Source of the DNA: Plasmodium brasilianum
Taxonomy: Eukaryota > Apicomplexa > Aconoidasida > Haemosporida > Plasmodiidae
Direction: 5' to 3'
Length of the DNA stretch: 64,000 nucleotides
Assembly: GCF_023973825.1 (NCBI RefSeq)
Contig: NC_090124.1
Location: 646,001-710,000, forward strand
The position numbers were made by a program, and so were the translations under genes. The first letter of the stretch is position 1, and every line of letters begins with the position of its first letter. The notes beneath the pieces are model-generated. The model was not told where the DNA came from and did no database searches. It worked only from the letters and a program-made list of their open reading frames with translations. Of this stretch, positions 24,691 through 35,471 are shown in pieces.

Positions 24691-25768
24691 TTAAATACTA
24701 TGTGCTTCAAAGTTTTGGTAATCAGTCTGTAGTAACGGGGCTTCTTCAGTATTGTTATAGTCATAAATATAATATTTAACAACAAAACCAAGAGCGACAA
24801 TAATGACTATATAGAAGAAAATGTAATTTACAAATATATAGGAAAAAATCGTAAAAAATATATAAATGACAATTGCCACTACTATCCATTTCTAAAAAAA
24901 AAAAAAAAAAAAAAAAGTTTTAAAAAATTGTGTGAACTAATAATTGACATTGCCGAAGAAGGTTACGTCAACAAAATATTTAATTTTAAAATTGTGCTAA
25001 CGTGTCTACATATGCGTACGGATATGTATATATGTACGTAAGCGTATGTACATACTTATGTGTACGTATGTTTACATATATATATATATTTGCTTGATGA
25101 AAAGTTCATCTGCGCTAATTTGGTTTTACTAAAATTTGGTTTTTGTCGAAAGTCATTTCATTTGGTAGAAGCTCGTGATAGTCACCTTTGCTTTGCATAT
25201 TATCGCTCATATGTAATAAATTATAAATAGTTGAATTTCTGCAATATAAAAAACAGACAAATCGTTGGTTATTCATATTTATTTGTTAATTTTTTTTTTT
25301 TTTCAGTTATTTTTAAGTGCACTATTTAAAAGGGTATTTATAGTATAGTAATTTTAAAGTATAAATGTATAATTATTGTATGTGCTTGCGTATGGTTATT
25401 CAGTGTGGTTGCTATTAGATGGGATAAAATGAAAAACGTGGTGTTCATCCTAGTTAATGACATAATACTGTACGTTCTTCTTTCCCATTTTTTCAGTGTT
25501 CTTTACACATAAATACGTGTGTTAATGCACACATATACATACATATGTACAAATGTATATATATATTTATATACACATGTACGTAGATATATATGTATAC
25601 GCATATGGATATACACATATACGTGTGCAAAATGCCAAAATGAATCTTTTTTTTGTTGTTTTTAAGTAACCTTTGAGCTAAGCTGTTCACAGCATTTTTC
25701 ATCAAGCCTACAGTACTCTTGAACATTTCGCCCAATTTGTCCAAATTTATTGTATTATGACCATCCAT
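24691..25768 (-). CDS. Small three-exon membrane protein, possibly SNARE-like
   Basis: Three exons, 25768-25671, 25238-25130 and 24891-24691, join in phase to give 135 aa. The first begins ATGGATGGTC directly after a strong acceptor (TTTTATTTGCAG), so a 5' UTR intron, or an unseen upstream exon, is likely. Residues 1-65 form an amphipathic helix with hydrophobic heptads (LGEMFKSTVGLMKNAVNSLA, then an Arg, then IYNLLHMSDNMQ). A hydrophobic stretch of about 40 residues follows (KWIVVAIVIYIFFTIF...), then a polar tail with APLLQTDYQNF. Coiled coil plus C-terminal membrane anchor suggests a SNARE or Bet1/VAMP-like protein. The long, perhaps double, membrane segment and the luminal tail do not fit well, so the family is unproven. 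Exon boundaries are supported by open frame and matching phases. Confidence 0.6.
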
Positions 25769-27059
25769 CTGCAAATAAAACATGAAAAATAATATTTCGT
25801 TTCTTAAAAAGGTAAGAAATTTTTTATTCCTTGTTTATGCATTTTTGTACCATTTAATATCAATGTACATATGTATGTATATTGTTATACTATATTAATG
25901 TAAAAACCACGCTGAATTTTCTTTACTTTTATTTAAAAATTAAGAAAAATGGTATGTTATATACTGTTCAAATAAAACAAATTGTGTATATTGTGTGTTA
26001 GATGATTTTAAATTTTTATTATCCTTTATACGCAGTAGACATGGAATTTAGAAAAACAAAGTAAAAACAGTGAAAACAATCTTAATATCAATAAATTTAC
26101 ATTTATTGTAAAAATGAGTGTTTTAATTTGGACAAACTGGTTTTTTTCGTTTTTATTTCTTTCATTTTTATTTCTTTCATTTTTCTTTCTTTTTTCTATT
26201 TTTTTTTTTATTTTTATCTTCTTTTTTTTTTTTTCATGTATAATACACATATACTAGCAAAAATTTTTCAAATTAATTATTTTTTTGAAGAGGTGAAAAT
26301 TAAAAGTTGGTGAGTAGAAGATGAAAAAAATAATGGAGGCCAAAAAATGAAGCGGAAAAAATGACGAGGTAAAAACGACGAGGTAAAAATGACGAGCAAA
26401 AAAAATGAAAAGTACAGGATGCAGAGTAAAAAATAACCGATAAAAAAAGAAATATATTAATTGAAGAGCACAAAATATGGAGTACAAAATGAGGAGTACA
26501 GAATGAGGAGTACAAAATGGAAAGTACAAAATGGAAAGTACAAAATGGAAAGTACAAAATGAAAAGTACAAAATGAAAAGTACAAAATGAAAAGTACAAA
26601 ATGAAAAGTACAAAATGAAAAGTACAAAATGAAAAGTACAAAATGAAAAGTACAAAATGAAAAGTACAAAATGAAGAGTAAAAAAAGAGTAAAAAAGTTA
26701 AACTAATATGTCATGATATATATATGCAAAATTTTTGCCTCCAATTAATGTTTGTAAAAATATATTTTCCTTTTCATGTTCTACTTTTACATATTTTTTC
26801 GTATGTACATTATTTTTCATGGATAAATTTTGTAAAATTTTGTTTTTTCAAATGAATGCAAAATATCACTACATGAAGTTTTGAAAACATTAACTATACA
26901 ATTTTTTTTTTTTTATTATTTATTTCCTTCACACGTGAAAACCTGATCGCTGCTAATTTATATGCACATATATATATATATATATATATATACACACTCT
27001 TAATTATCTAAAATTTTAGTTTTACTTTTTACCTTTACATTATAGTTTTTTCTCTTTAG
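25769..27059. other. Non-coding region with a 14-bp minisatellite
   Basis: Upstream of the small membrane-protein gene. It holds T-rich repeats around 26140-26240 and the 14-bp array. I found no well-formed exon; three overlapping minus-strand frames across the array are artefacts of the repeat. Confidence 0.55.
26490..26682. repeat. 14-bp tandem repeat
   Basis: About 13 head-to-tail copies of AGTACAAAATGAAA with A/G variants. The unit length is not a multiple of three and the unit has no stop on the complementary strand, so all three minus frames stay open across it. That is why several Cys/Phe/Leu-rich open frames appear here; none is a gene. Confidence 0.9.
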
Positions 27060-27436
27060 CCAAATTGTTCAAACTCTGCAAAAGTTGTGTTATGTCGTTA
27101 AATTAAAAAAGAGGTATTGCTAACTCTGACAGTGCGGTCATTGCATATATTGAATTTCTATATGTATGTTTACATTTGTACATTTATACACCCGTTTTTG
27201 TATATATGTACGTATATGTGTATGTGCATATGTATATATATATATATATATATATGCATAACTGTGTTGTACTTTCTTACATGTTTGAAAAAATACTGTA
27301 AAGTTGTTTAGGCTGCAAGGTAGTGGAACTGGATAACGATTTCAAAGAAAGAATTCTCATATTAATGAGTGCATGTATATCTGTTTATCCATTTATTTAT
27401 TCACATTTGGCTAGTTATTGTAACAAAGTGAACTAA
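27060..27436 (+). CDS. Candidate exons of a small unrecognised gene
   Basis: Two plus-strand segments look coding. 27060-27113, after TTTTTTCTCTTTAG, reads QIVQTLQKLCYVVKLKK and ends at a GT donor in phase 2. 27304-27436 reads CLGCKVVELDNDFKERILIL and on to a TAA, and its phase fits. A possible first exon is ATGCAAAATTTTTGC near 26730. The joined protein would be about 70-75 aa with a CxxC. Against it: the second acceptor (CTGTAAAG) has no pyrimidine tract, the first-exon donor is guessed, and the antisense strand has its own short open frame. No family is recognised. Confidence 0.3.
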
Positions 27437-27650
27437 TGAAGAAGGAATGTGATCCGATGGCCCGAAAAAGAAATAGCCAAGAAGTGAATGGCTATTTACT
27501 TAACTGGCCAAAATAAACAAATTGAATTGTAACGCGCGTTGGATTAATTTATGTAGACCTCTTTTGAGACACCTCAATATGTAGTTATTCATTATCACCT
27601 TTTGTAAACTGTATATATATATACATATATATGCGAATAATGACACCTTT

Positions 27651-28670
27651 ATGAGGATGAATATATTAACCTTTTTTTTAATTTTAGCACTTTTTACAAG
27701 AGGAAATTCATGTCTTTATAATAAAATAAGGTACAAAAAAAAAATAAAATTGTTTTTGAATAATAAAAATATCTTATTTAAAAATGAGTGCAAAGTTTAT
27801 CATCTTAAAAAAGGTAAAATTGTAATGAAGATAAACTCTTCAAGGGGACCCATTTCTAATTTATGGCATGGTATAAAATTGGCAGATATAAAACTACGAA
27901 ATGTAGGGAATTTCTTACATATATTAACAACTAGCCGAATAAGAAATATAATTCATAATAATTTTTTATATTGGAGTTATTTATTTAATAAATGTAAATT
28001 AGACAGGATAATTATAACCGTTAATGTATTCCTATATTTATATTTAAACCGAATAGATAAAAATGAAGAAAAAAAAATATATTTTTATAAAGGAAGTTTG
28101 GTAGAAGCAAAAGATGAACAAAAATCGGAAAAGTATAAATGTAATTATCATGATATTTATAAAAATAAAAATTATAAAACATTTTTTACGTCCATTTTTA
28201 TTCATAAAAATATTCTACATTTATATTTTAATATGAGTTCACTAATATCCATATATAAATTAATTTCAAATATTTACTCAAATAGTCAAATAGGAACTAT
28301 TTTTTTATTGTCTGGTTTTCTATCCAATTTTTTATCCTATATATACCACTTAAAACAAAGAAAGAAAAACATATTTTTTAACGATTTTATTAATCAAAAT
28401 TATTCAAGTGAAAATATATCATTGCATAAAGATAATAAGATAATTTGTGGAAGCAGCTCATCCATTTATTCCTTATACGGAATGTATTTGACACATATTA
28501 TATCTTTTTATTTTAAAAATAACTATATTGTTAATAGTTCATTTCTTTATAATTTTATTTACTCATTTTTAGCGTCCTTGTTTTTAGAAAATGTAAGTCA
28601 TGTTAATCATGTTATGGGCTTTTTATGTGGCTTCTTCTTCTCCTTTCTTATACTATTATTTTATAATTAA
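27651..28670 (+). CDS. ROM7: Rhomboid-family intramembrane protease, probably ROM7
   Basis: A 339-aa serine protease that would cut within membranes. It begins with a hydrophobic signal-like segment (NILTFFLILALFTRG), then a Lys/Asn-rich region. The rhomboid core follows: HKNILHLYFNMSSL (185-198, the H-x4-H-x3-N oxyanion region), the serine motif at ICGSSSSIYSLYG (Ser269 in G267-S-S-S, where most rhomboids have GxSG), and HVNHVMGFLCGFFFSFL, with catalytic His320 in H-x2-G-x3-G. The active-site dyad is therefore present. The ROM7 name rests on recalled gene order, not on a search. Single exon, start ATGAGGATG; substrate unknown. The signal plus basic stretch would suit secretory or apicoplast targeting, which is inference. 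Confidence 0.85.
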   Translation: MRMNILTFFLILALFTRGNSCLYNKIRYKKKIKLFLNNKNILFKNECKVYHLKKGKIVMKINSSRGPISNLWHGIKLADIKLRNVGNFLHILTTSRIRNIIHNNFLYWSYLFNKCKLDRIIITVNVFLYLYLNRIDKNEEKKIYFYKGSLVEAKDEQKSEKYKCNYHDIYKNKNYKTFFTSIFIHKNILHLYFNMSSLISIYKLISNIYSNSQIGTIFLLSGFLSNFLSYIYHLKQRKKNIFFNDFINQNYSSENISLHKDNKIICGSSSSIYSLYGMYLTHIISFYFKNNYIVNSSFLYNFIYSFLASLFLENVSHVNHVMGFLCGFFFSFLILLFYN

Positions 28671-28688
28671 TTCCATTCAATATATTGG

Positions 28689-28727
<39 letters not shown>

Positions 28728-29442
28728 GTGCAAATGTGTATGTATGTATGTATGCGTGCGTGCAGCGGTCTCCTTTGTAGACGCCAGTTACGTCGTTTAT
28801 TCATTCACTTATTTTCACCGATTTGCTTTGTTTATCATTAATTCGTTTTGTTTTATCTGCAACATCTTCCCTTTTTTAATTTTTGTAATTTCTGTAATTT
28901 AAAAAATTTTTTTTTTTTTTTTTCTTCCTTTAAATAAAATTTTATTAATGTAATGAATACCTCAGAAATATAAATAAATATGATGCCTTAAATAACGTGA
29001 AATTAATTTTCTTTCTTTTTCTTTTTTTTTTGTAAAAAAAAAAAAGGCCATATGCAAATGGTTAAAAAATGAGATATGGTGGGGTAGTGTTTCTTAGAAA
29101 TTATGAACTTTTTAAAACAAAAGGTAAATACAAGTATAAATATATTAAGAAGTTATATAAAAAATGTATGCTCAAATACGATGAAATAGAAAAGTGAACA
29201 TAAATAAAATATACACACAAGCTCAAAATATGTAAAACTTAAACATGCACACGTATTTACATATGCCATTCGTCCAATTTTTTACAAGAAATCAGACACA
29301 AAAAAATTAAAGGATGAGATTTTGAAAATATCACCAAAAATGCAAATATTCATACGTTTAAAAAAAAAATAAAAAAGTTTTAAATACATTTACAGAAAAC
29401 GTGCTTAAAATATTTTAAAACAAGTGGTTTAGTAAATATTCT
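28671..29442. other. Convergent intergenic region after the rhomboid gene
   Basis: 3' ends of the rhomboid gene (+) and the large minus-strand gene meet here. It contains TA and TATG runs at about 28692-28752 and poly(T). I see nothing coding. Confidence 0.6.
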
Positions 29443-32400
29443 TTACTTAAACTCATTCAATATAGCATCAAAATTTTCATCGCCATATGCATAGGGATTA
29501 TTTGATAAGAACACATGGACAACTTGTGCATTATACATTTCCAAAATTCCTTTTTTCGCATTTAAAATATATTTTATTTTACAAAAAAGTAGTAAAAATA
29601 ATATTTTATTTTTTTTTAAATTTATTAAATTCATGGACATTTCATCGGCAATTTTTAAAATACTATTTTCTTCCTGTGGTACAGCGCTTTTCTGTTCAAA
29701 TTGGGGATCTGGGAAAAAAGAAGAAAAAAGAAAAAAAAAGAAGAAAAAAGAAGTGTCATTGAGTGAGTCTCTAAGCATTCGTGCGTTGAGCGGATTGTGC
29801 TGATATCGGTTTGTATGTACAAGTTCGTGAAAATATGCACATATCTATAGGTATGTATATATATATGTACACAAGCAGTTAATAAACCAGTGGGCATTTA
29901 AAATAACAAAGTTGTAAGAGAGTAACGGAGCAATGGGGTGTCGGAGTAGCGGAACAACGGAGCGACGAATGAAACAGAGTAATAACATATTTTTCGTACC
30001 CCTATAATTGTTCAAAATAAAGGATAAGCTATTTTGAATGAAGACAAGTTTTTCGTAGAGAAGTTTCCTCTCCTCTTCATCTATTCGTCTTTTATCCATT
30101 ACATAATTATGAAGGTGTTCATTTATAAGGTAAAAGAAATAGTCTACTATGCGTAATACAATATCTTTATGTATTAATTTACACAAATCTTGAATTTGAA
30201 AAAATTCAAAAACTATAGCGATTGCTTTAGAAGAATTTATTAAAAATTGGTCATCTATGAAAAGAATATCTTGTTTTAAAAGATACGTAAATTTTTGCTT
30301 ATAAATTTTAATAAACATGTTTTTAAAAACATTCAAATTTAAATGAAATTTATCAATAAACAGGTGTATTTTTTTTAAGATATTAATTTTATTTATGTAT
30401 AAAATATTTTTCTTTGGTGAACATTTTATATGTTCTCTTTTCTTCTGCTTCATTTCTATTTCGAAGCTGTTTTTATCAAAAATATTATATTTTAAATGGT
30501 TATAACTGTTCTGTGCATGATATCTATTGTTACTATTTTTTTTGTAGCAATGTTTACGGTCCACATAACAATTATCACTGTATTTTTCACTGTGATTACT
30601 ACCTTTACAATTTGTATTATTGCTTATACGATTTATATGCGTACCAGTATCAATGGGAGAATTTCCATCCCTGCCAAATAAGTAATCCTTATTTGTTTCA
30701 AAATTTTCAAATATTATATGTTCCTTAGAAATGGTAAAATTAAATAATTCTTTATAATTCATATAAACTCTGTTAATATTTTCTAACACCTTTTTTAAAA
30801 ATATACTATCATTAATTATGCATAACAAATGTTCCTCCTTATTTTTTATATTCGGTAAACACGAAAAGCGAAAAATAAAAAAAGAGTAACTTAAAAACAT
30901 ATTATAAATATGTTTAATTATTTTATAAGAGAACAATATTATGTTAATATTTATAATGTATTTCAATTTTTCATTCATGTTAGAATTTCCATTTTTTATG
31001 TTATCCACATTCTTTTTTGAACAATTCCTTTTTTTGTTTTCGTTAATCTTAAACAAAACAGTATAAGACAAATGTACTATACGGTAAATTGTAAATACTA
31101 AATAAAGTAATTTCTTATGAATTCGTATGCAGTCTAGGTTACTTCGTCTAATAGTTATACTTACACTGTTTTTATCTGAACAGTGGTTAGAATGTTCTTC
31201 ATCATTATTATCATCAAACATTGACTTCTTACCAATTTTACCTTGTTCCTTGTTGCCATCACCTGTTTTAACCTCCTTAGTTGTAACTAGCACTTTAGTT
31301 GTGTTACCCCTATTTAATACATTCTGGTTATGAACATTTTTTTCTGTAATTGTCTTGTCAACCAGTTCCTTTAGACTTTTATTCAATGCAATTTGCCCTT
31401 CCTCAATATATCTCAAAATTGTGTTAAAATTTAGTTCTTCTATATTTCTCAGATTGTAACTATTATTTATATCAAAAAATATATTATATACATAATTGTG
31501 AATATTTTGATCTACCAAAATATACTCTCCCTCTTTTTTAAAAAGAAATAAATCGTTTAATATAGAATAAACGTAATTGAGATAATAAATTAAGTTATTT
31601 TTAAAAATATTCTTAATTAACAGAAAAAATTTCTGCTCCTCTTTCTTCCACATATATATATAATATACATTACAAATATCCGTTAAGTTATTTCGTTTCA
31701 AATTTAATTTATGAAAAAAAGAAAATACATTTTTATTCAATTCTTTATTTAGTATATAGAGAGAAAAAAGGGTCTCATCGTTTTGTACTGCTTCACTGCT
31801 ATGTTGCACTCTTTGCTTGATATACTGATATTTCTTTATTAACTTCTCTTTTATATTACTTAGCTTTTCTTCCTCATTGAAATTGTCTTCAAATTTATTA
31901 AAATATGCTTGCTCATAGCTAGTTTTATTTGTTTTATTATCAAAATAAAAATTAAATATATGTACTAATTCTTCTGGGCATATTTGTTTTCCAGTTCTAA
32001 TATCTAAAAGTTTTTTTTCTTTTTTATTTATAACAAATAGCTGTTCTATAATATGGTGAAATTCGAACATACAACGAGATAAAATGATGAAAAAATCGTG
32101 ACATCCTGTACCTTTATCAATTTTGTTCCTCATATCATTATCTTCATTAGTAGGAATACTACTGCTCGTATCATTCTGAACACAGTCATGATCGAATTTT
32201 TTAACATCCTCATTTTTATGGATTGAAATATTTGGAAAAAAATATTTCTTCAACATCTTTCCATTACTTCCTGAACTGTTCATAAATGTTTCATCATTTT
32301 TGTTACACACATTTGCACTTTCTGAAAATTCTTCCTTACGGGGTAAAATGTTCTGTGAATCTCTATTTTTGATACACTCTAATGACAAAAAGAAATTACT

Positions 32401-34229
32401 AAAAAAACTTTCTATGTCAATAAGGATGTATTCTTCATTATCAAATATATAATTGCTTAAGTATATTTTACTGAATAATATATCGTTTATTTCTTTTACC
32501 CTTTCAGATATTATGCCACTGTGTAGCGATTTATCATTATGTACACAAAATAGATAATTTTTAAATTTATTAAAAATGTTGTGAGAATCATCGGATATGG
32601 AAAAATTCATTCTATTTTTCCCTATCACATTTGAAACAAATTTTTTTACACTCTCATATGTTAAAGTGTTTATCTGTTTCACTTTATTTAGATTATGTAA
32701 TATTTCTCTTCCATTCAAATTTTTTACAATGCAATAAAATAAGACCATCAATTTGAACAAATTTAAAAATAGGTAATTTTTTATTATTTCCAAATATTTA
32801 GTATGCTCTTTTAAAATATACGCAAAATACCAAAAGATAGAGTACGTAATTTTTTGTTCCCTGATATTTTCACTATTTAAAAAAACATCACTTGAATTCA
32901 AATATATGTATTTATATATTTTAATATTATCGCTAAGAACAAACATTTTTTTAAAAATAGTTTGCACAATATTCTTCAGATTATTTAATATGTTATCATA
33001 TTTAATTTTAATTTCTTTCAAAAATATTACTTTGTTACTTGGATTAGGTGAAGTGGACTGTATTTGAAATAACTTTTTCAAATCTTCCATCAATTTTATG
33101 TCTGTATGTTTATCAGGCCCATCAATTGGAGCGGTTGAGTCATTATTACCATAGATTTCTTCATCACATTTGTTCTGATCATACTTGTTTTGACCATATT
33201 CGTTTAGGTCATTTTTCTTTCCATTCATAAAGATGCCTTGTGCCTCAAATTCTGCCTGTAATTTGTCCAATTTAGTAGTATTGTTAAATTGTGAATTATA
33301 ATCTATGTAAGCATCCGCTTGTCTATTTTCCTCTCTTTTCTTTCCTTTTCCAAACTTGTTGTTTTCATTTTCATTTAAAGCGTGGTATAAATCGTCTTTT
33401 ACACATTTAAATATTGCTTGTATTAATAAAATATGCAATCTACAATTTCTTAAATAAATTAATGATTTCCAAATATTTAATTTTTTATAATTTTTCTCCG
33501 ATTTATCTAAAAAATGCATGTAATTTTTTAAACAGTTAAAGAAGTTTTTTAGGAACAGTAAGGACTCATAGTTTTTTTTTTTTTTTTCCTTGTTATATAT
33601 AATTCATACAAAGGGTTATTAGCCTTGAATTTTTTTTCAATATTTTTCATTTCCCTATTAAATTTTTCTGTCATTAAGATTTTATCACTATAGTCATTTT
33701 TTATTTTATTTTTGTTAATAAAATTTTCTAGATTTTTAATTCTCTCTATAATTTCATCATTAAAACTGTTTATTAGTTTATTTAAATCTTTAAATTCAAA
33801 AAACTTTTTATTTTGCATAACTTTTTTTACATTTATACAACCTATATTTTTATTATCCAATAAAAAGCCTTCTAAATATTCTTTGTTTTCTTTCTTTTTT
33901 TCTATTGATAGTTTCTTACTTATCGAAGATGTTGCGTCTTCTTTTAGGCCACTTTCCTGTTCAGAATGAATTTCATTGTTCAGATTTTTTTTTTTATTTA
34001 AGCTACCATTTTCAATATCACGACTTCTGTTGTTGATTTCCTCTTTTACATTTTTACTAAGTTTATCATTTAAATTTGTTTTATTAATAAGGGAACTCAA
34101 ATAATTTATCGAATTGTTGCTAAGGAAGTTCTCGAATAAGTTCTTAATTTCAGGTTCATATGTTTTTTCATCTTTTTTTACGTTAGTGTTTTCTTTTATC
34201 TTTTTACTTAACTCTTTTAATTCATTCAT
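29443..34229 (-). CDS. Large unrecognised protein, two exons, frame broken at one poly(A) run
   Basis: Exon 1 runs 34229-30000 and exon 2 29708-29443. The donor after NNYRG (phase 1) meets the acceptor TTCTTTTTTCCCAG, giving NNYRDPQFEQKSAVPQEE in frame. In exon 1 the frame switches at T16 (33572-33587): the first part ends falsely in ITRKKKKKTMSPYCS, while one more A gives KKKNYESLLFLKNFFNCLKN and continues to the end. The joined protein would be about 1,498 aa. The N-terminal 220 residues are charged and coiled-coil-like (DLNKLINSFNDEIIERIKNLE); the rest is mostly helical with Asn/Lys inserts. There is no membrane segment or catalytic motif I can name. The layout recalls vesicle-tethering subunits, but that is only an impression. 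Confidence 0.75.
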
Positions 34230-34454
34230 AGTCTTTTTATTTTTTAATTTTATATTCCTATTAATCTCTCCTAATTTATTATTACATAACCTTTTATGTA
34301 AAAAGTAATGTATATTTTTGATTTGTTCTCAATCTTATTCATTTTAATGTTATGTATATGTTTACACATGTATAAAATTAGATTACCATAAAATTTTATG
34401 AACAATGCATAGTACTACTAATATAGGAACAAAAAAGAGAACAAAAATAGCTGT

Positions 34455-34501
<47 letters not shown>

Positions 34502-35471
34502 CATACATACATACATACTTAAATACATACATACATTTCTACACACAAATATATTTCTACGCTTTTGTACTTTATGTGAAAATAACACAATTCTTTGCCA
34601 TACTTTAAGATAATATATTATCTTTAACCCTAAAGTGAAAACGTTCAGTATTATTACTACTGTACTCGGTGAAATTATATTAGTTTTTTTTTTCATAAAG
34701 TTTTATTTTTGGCTTGTTTAGAAGTTTTCTTTTCACAAATAATATTTACATTCGCCAGGAAAAAATTACTAGTAGAGTGATAAAAATATTTCATGTTCTG
34801 GATTTTTTAATTCTATTTTATATTCAAAATTTTTTTTTTTTTTTTTTTTAGAATAATTTTTTATTGTATGTAGCAATTACACTCAAGCAACAGCTGAATT
34901 TAATAAACCATAAATAAAAAATACAAAGCAATTTTAACTTGATCATACATACATATATGGACGTATAAACACCGTATGTATATATGTAAATATATGTATG
35001 CATATATATATGATTCAAAATAAATAGCTTAAAATATGGGGGATATTTTATTTTTATTAAGAAAATTTTGTAAGCGCAAAAAGTAAAAAAAAAAAAAATA
35101 TATATATCCTTATATATAGAGAGAGAACATCATATGTTTAATTAAACGTAATATATAACATAATTCTTTTACAGATGGAATCATTCCTTTTCACAAAAAA
35201 GGAAAAACAGTATTTTAAAATTCGTGTTTAATTTATTTTTTATTTTAAAATATAAAATAAAAAGTAAAAATGTTTTATTTAATTTATTAAAGGAAAAAAA
35301 GAATAAAACCTTCTATTTTTTAACATCACAACATTTGTTGCATGTTACATTTTTATATATAAAAGGTTTTATTTTGATATATTTTTATGTTCTACGATTT
35401 CCTGATTTTTCTGCGTAAGTCTTCCATTTAATGCTAATTACGTTATGAACTTGTATATATGCTAGAAGAAA
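34230..35471. promoter_or_regulatory. Shared divergent promoter region, large gene (-) and UTP3 (+)
   Basis: 1.24 kb between two divergent starts, so both promoters should be here. It contains TA/TACA microsatellite (34472-34530), poly(T) at about 34831-34850 and one telomere-box-like motif TTTAACCCTAAAG at 34623-34635. No experimental element can be assigned. Confidence 0.45.

Noticed and set aside
26254..26669. Three overlapping minus-strand open frames rich in Cys-Thr-Phe
   Set aside because: They are one 14-bp stop-free repeat read in three phases.
27001..27120. Minus-strand peptide SLNNLAKEKKL as an upstream exon of the small membrane-protein gene
   Set aside because: It runs into a TAA before any GT donor in every usable frame, so it cannot join downstream exons.
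34600..34700. Telomerase RNA template (AACCCTAAA-type sequence)
   Set aside because: Only one short match, with no surrounding GC-richer conserved RNA-like sequence. From memory the P. falciparum telomerase RNA maps to another chromosome.
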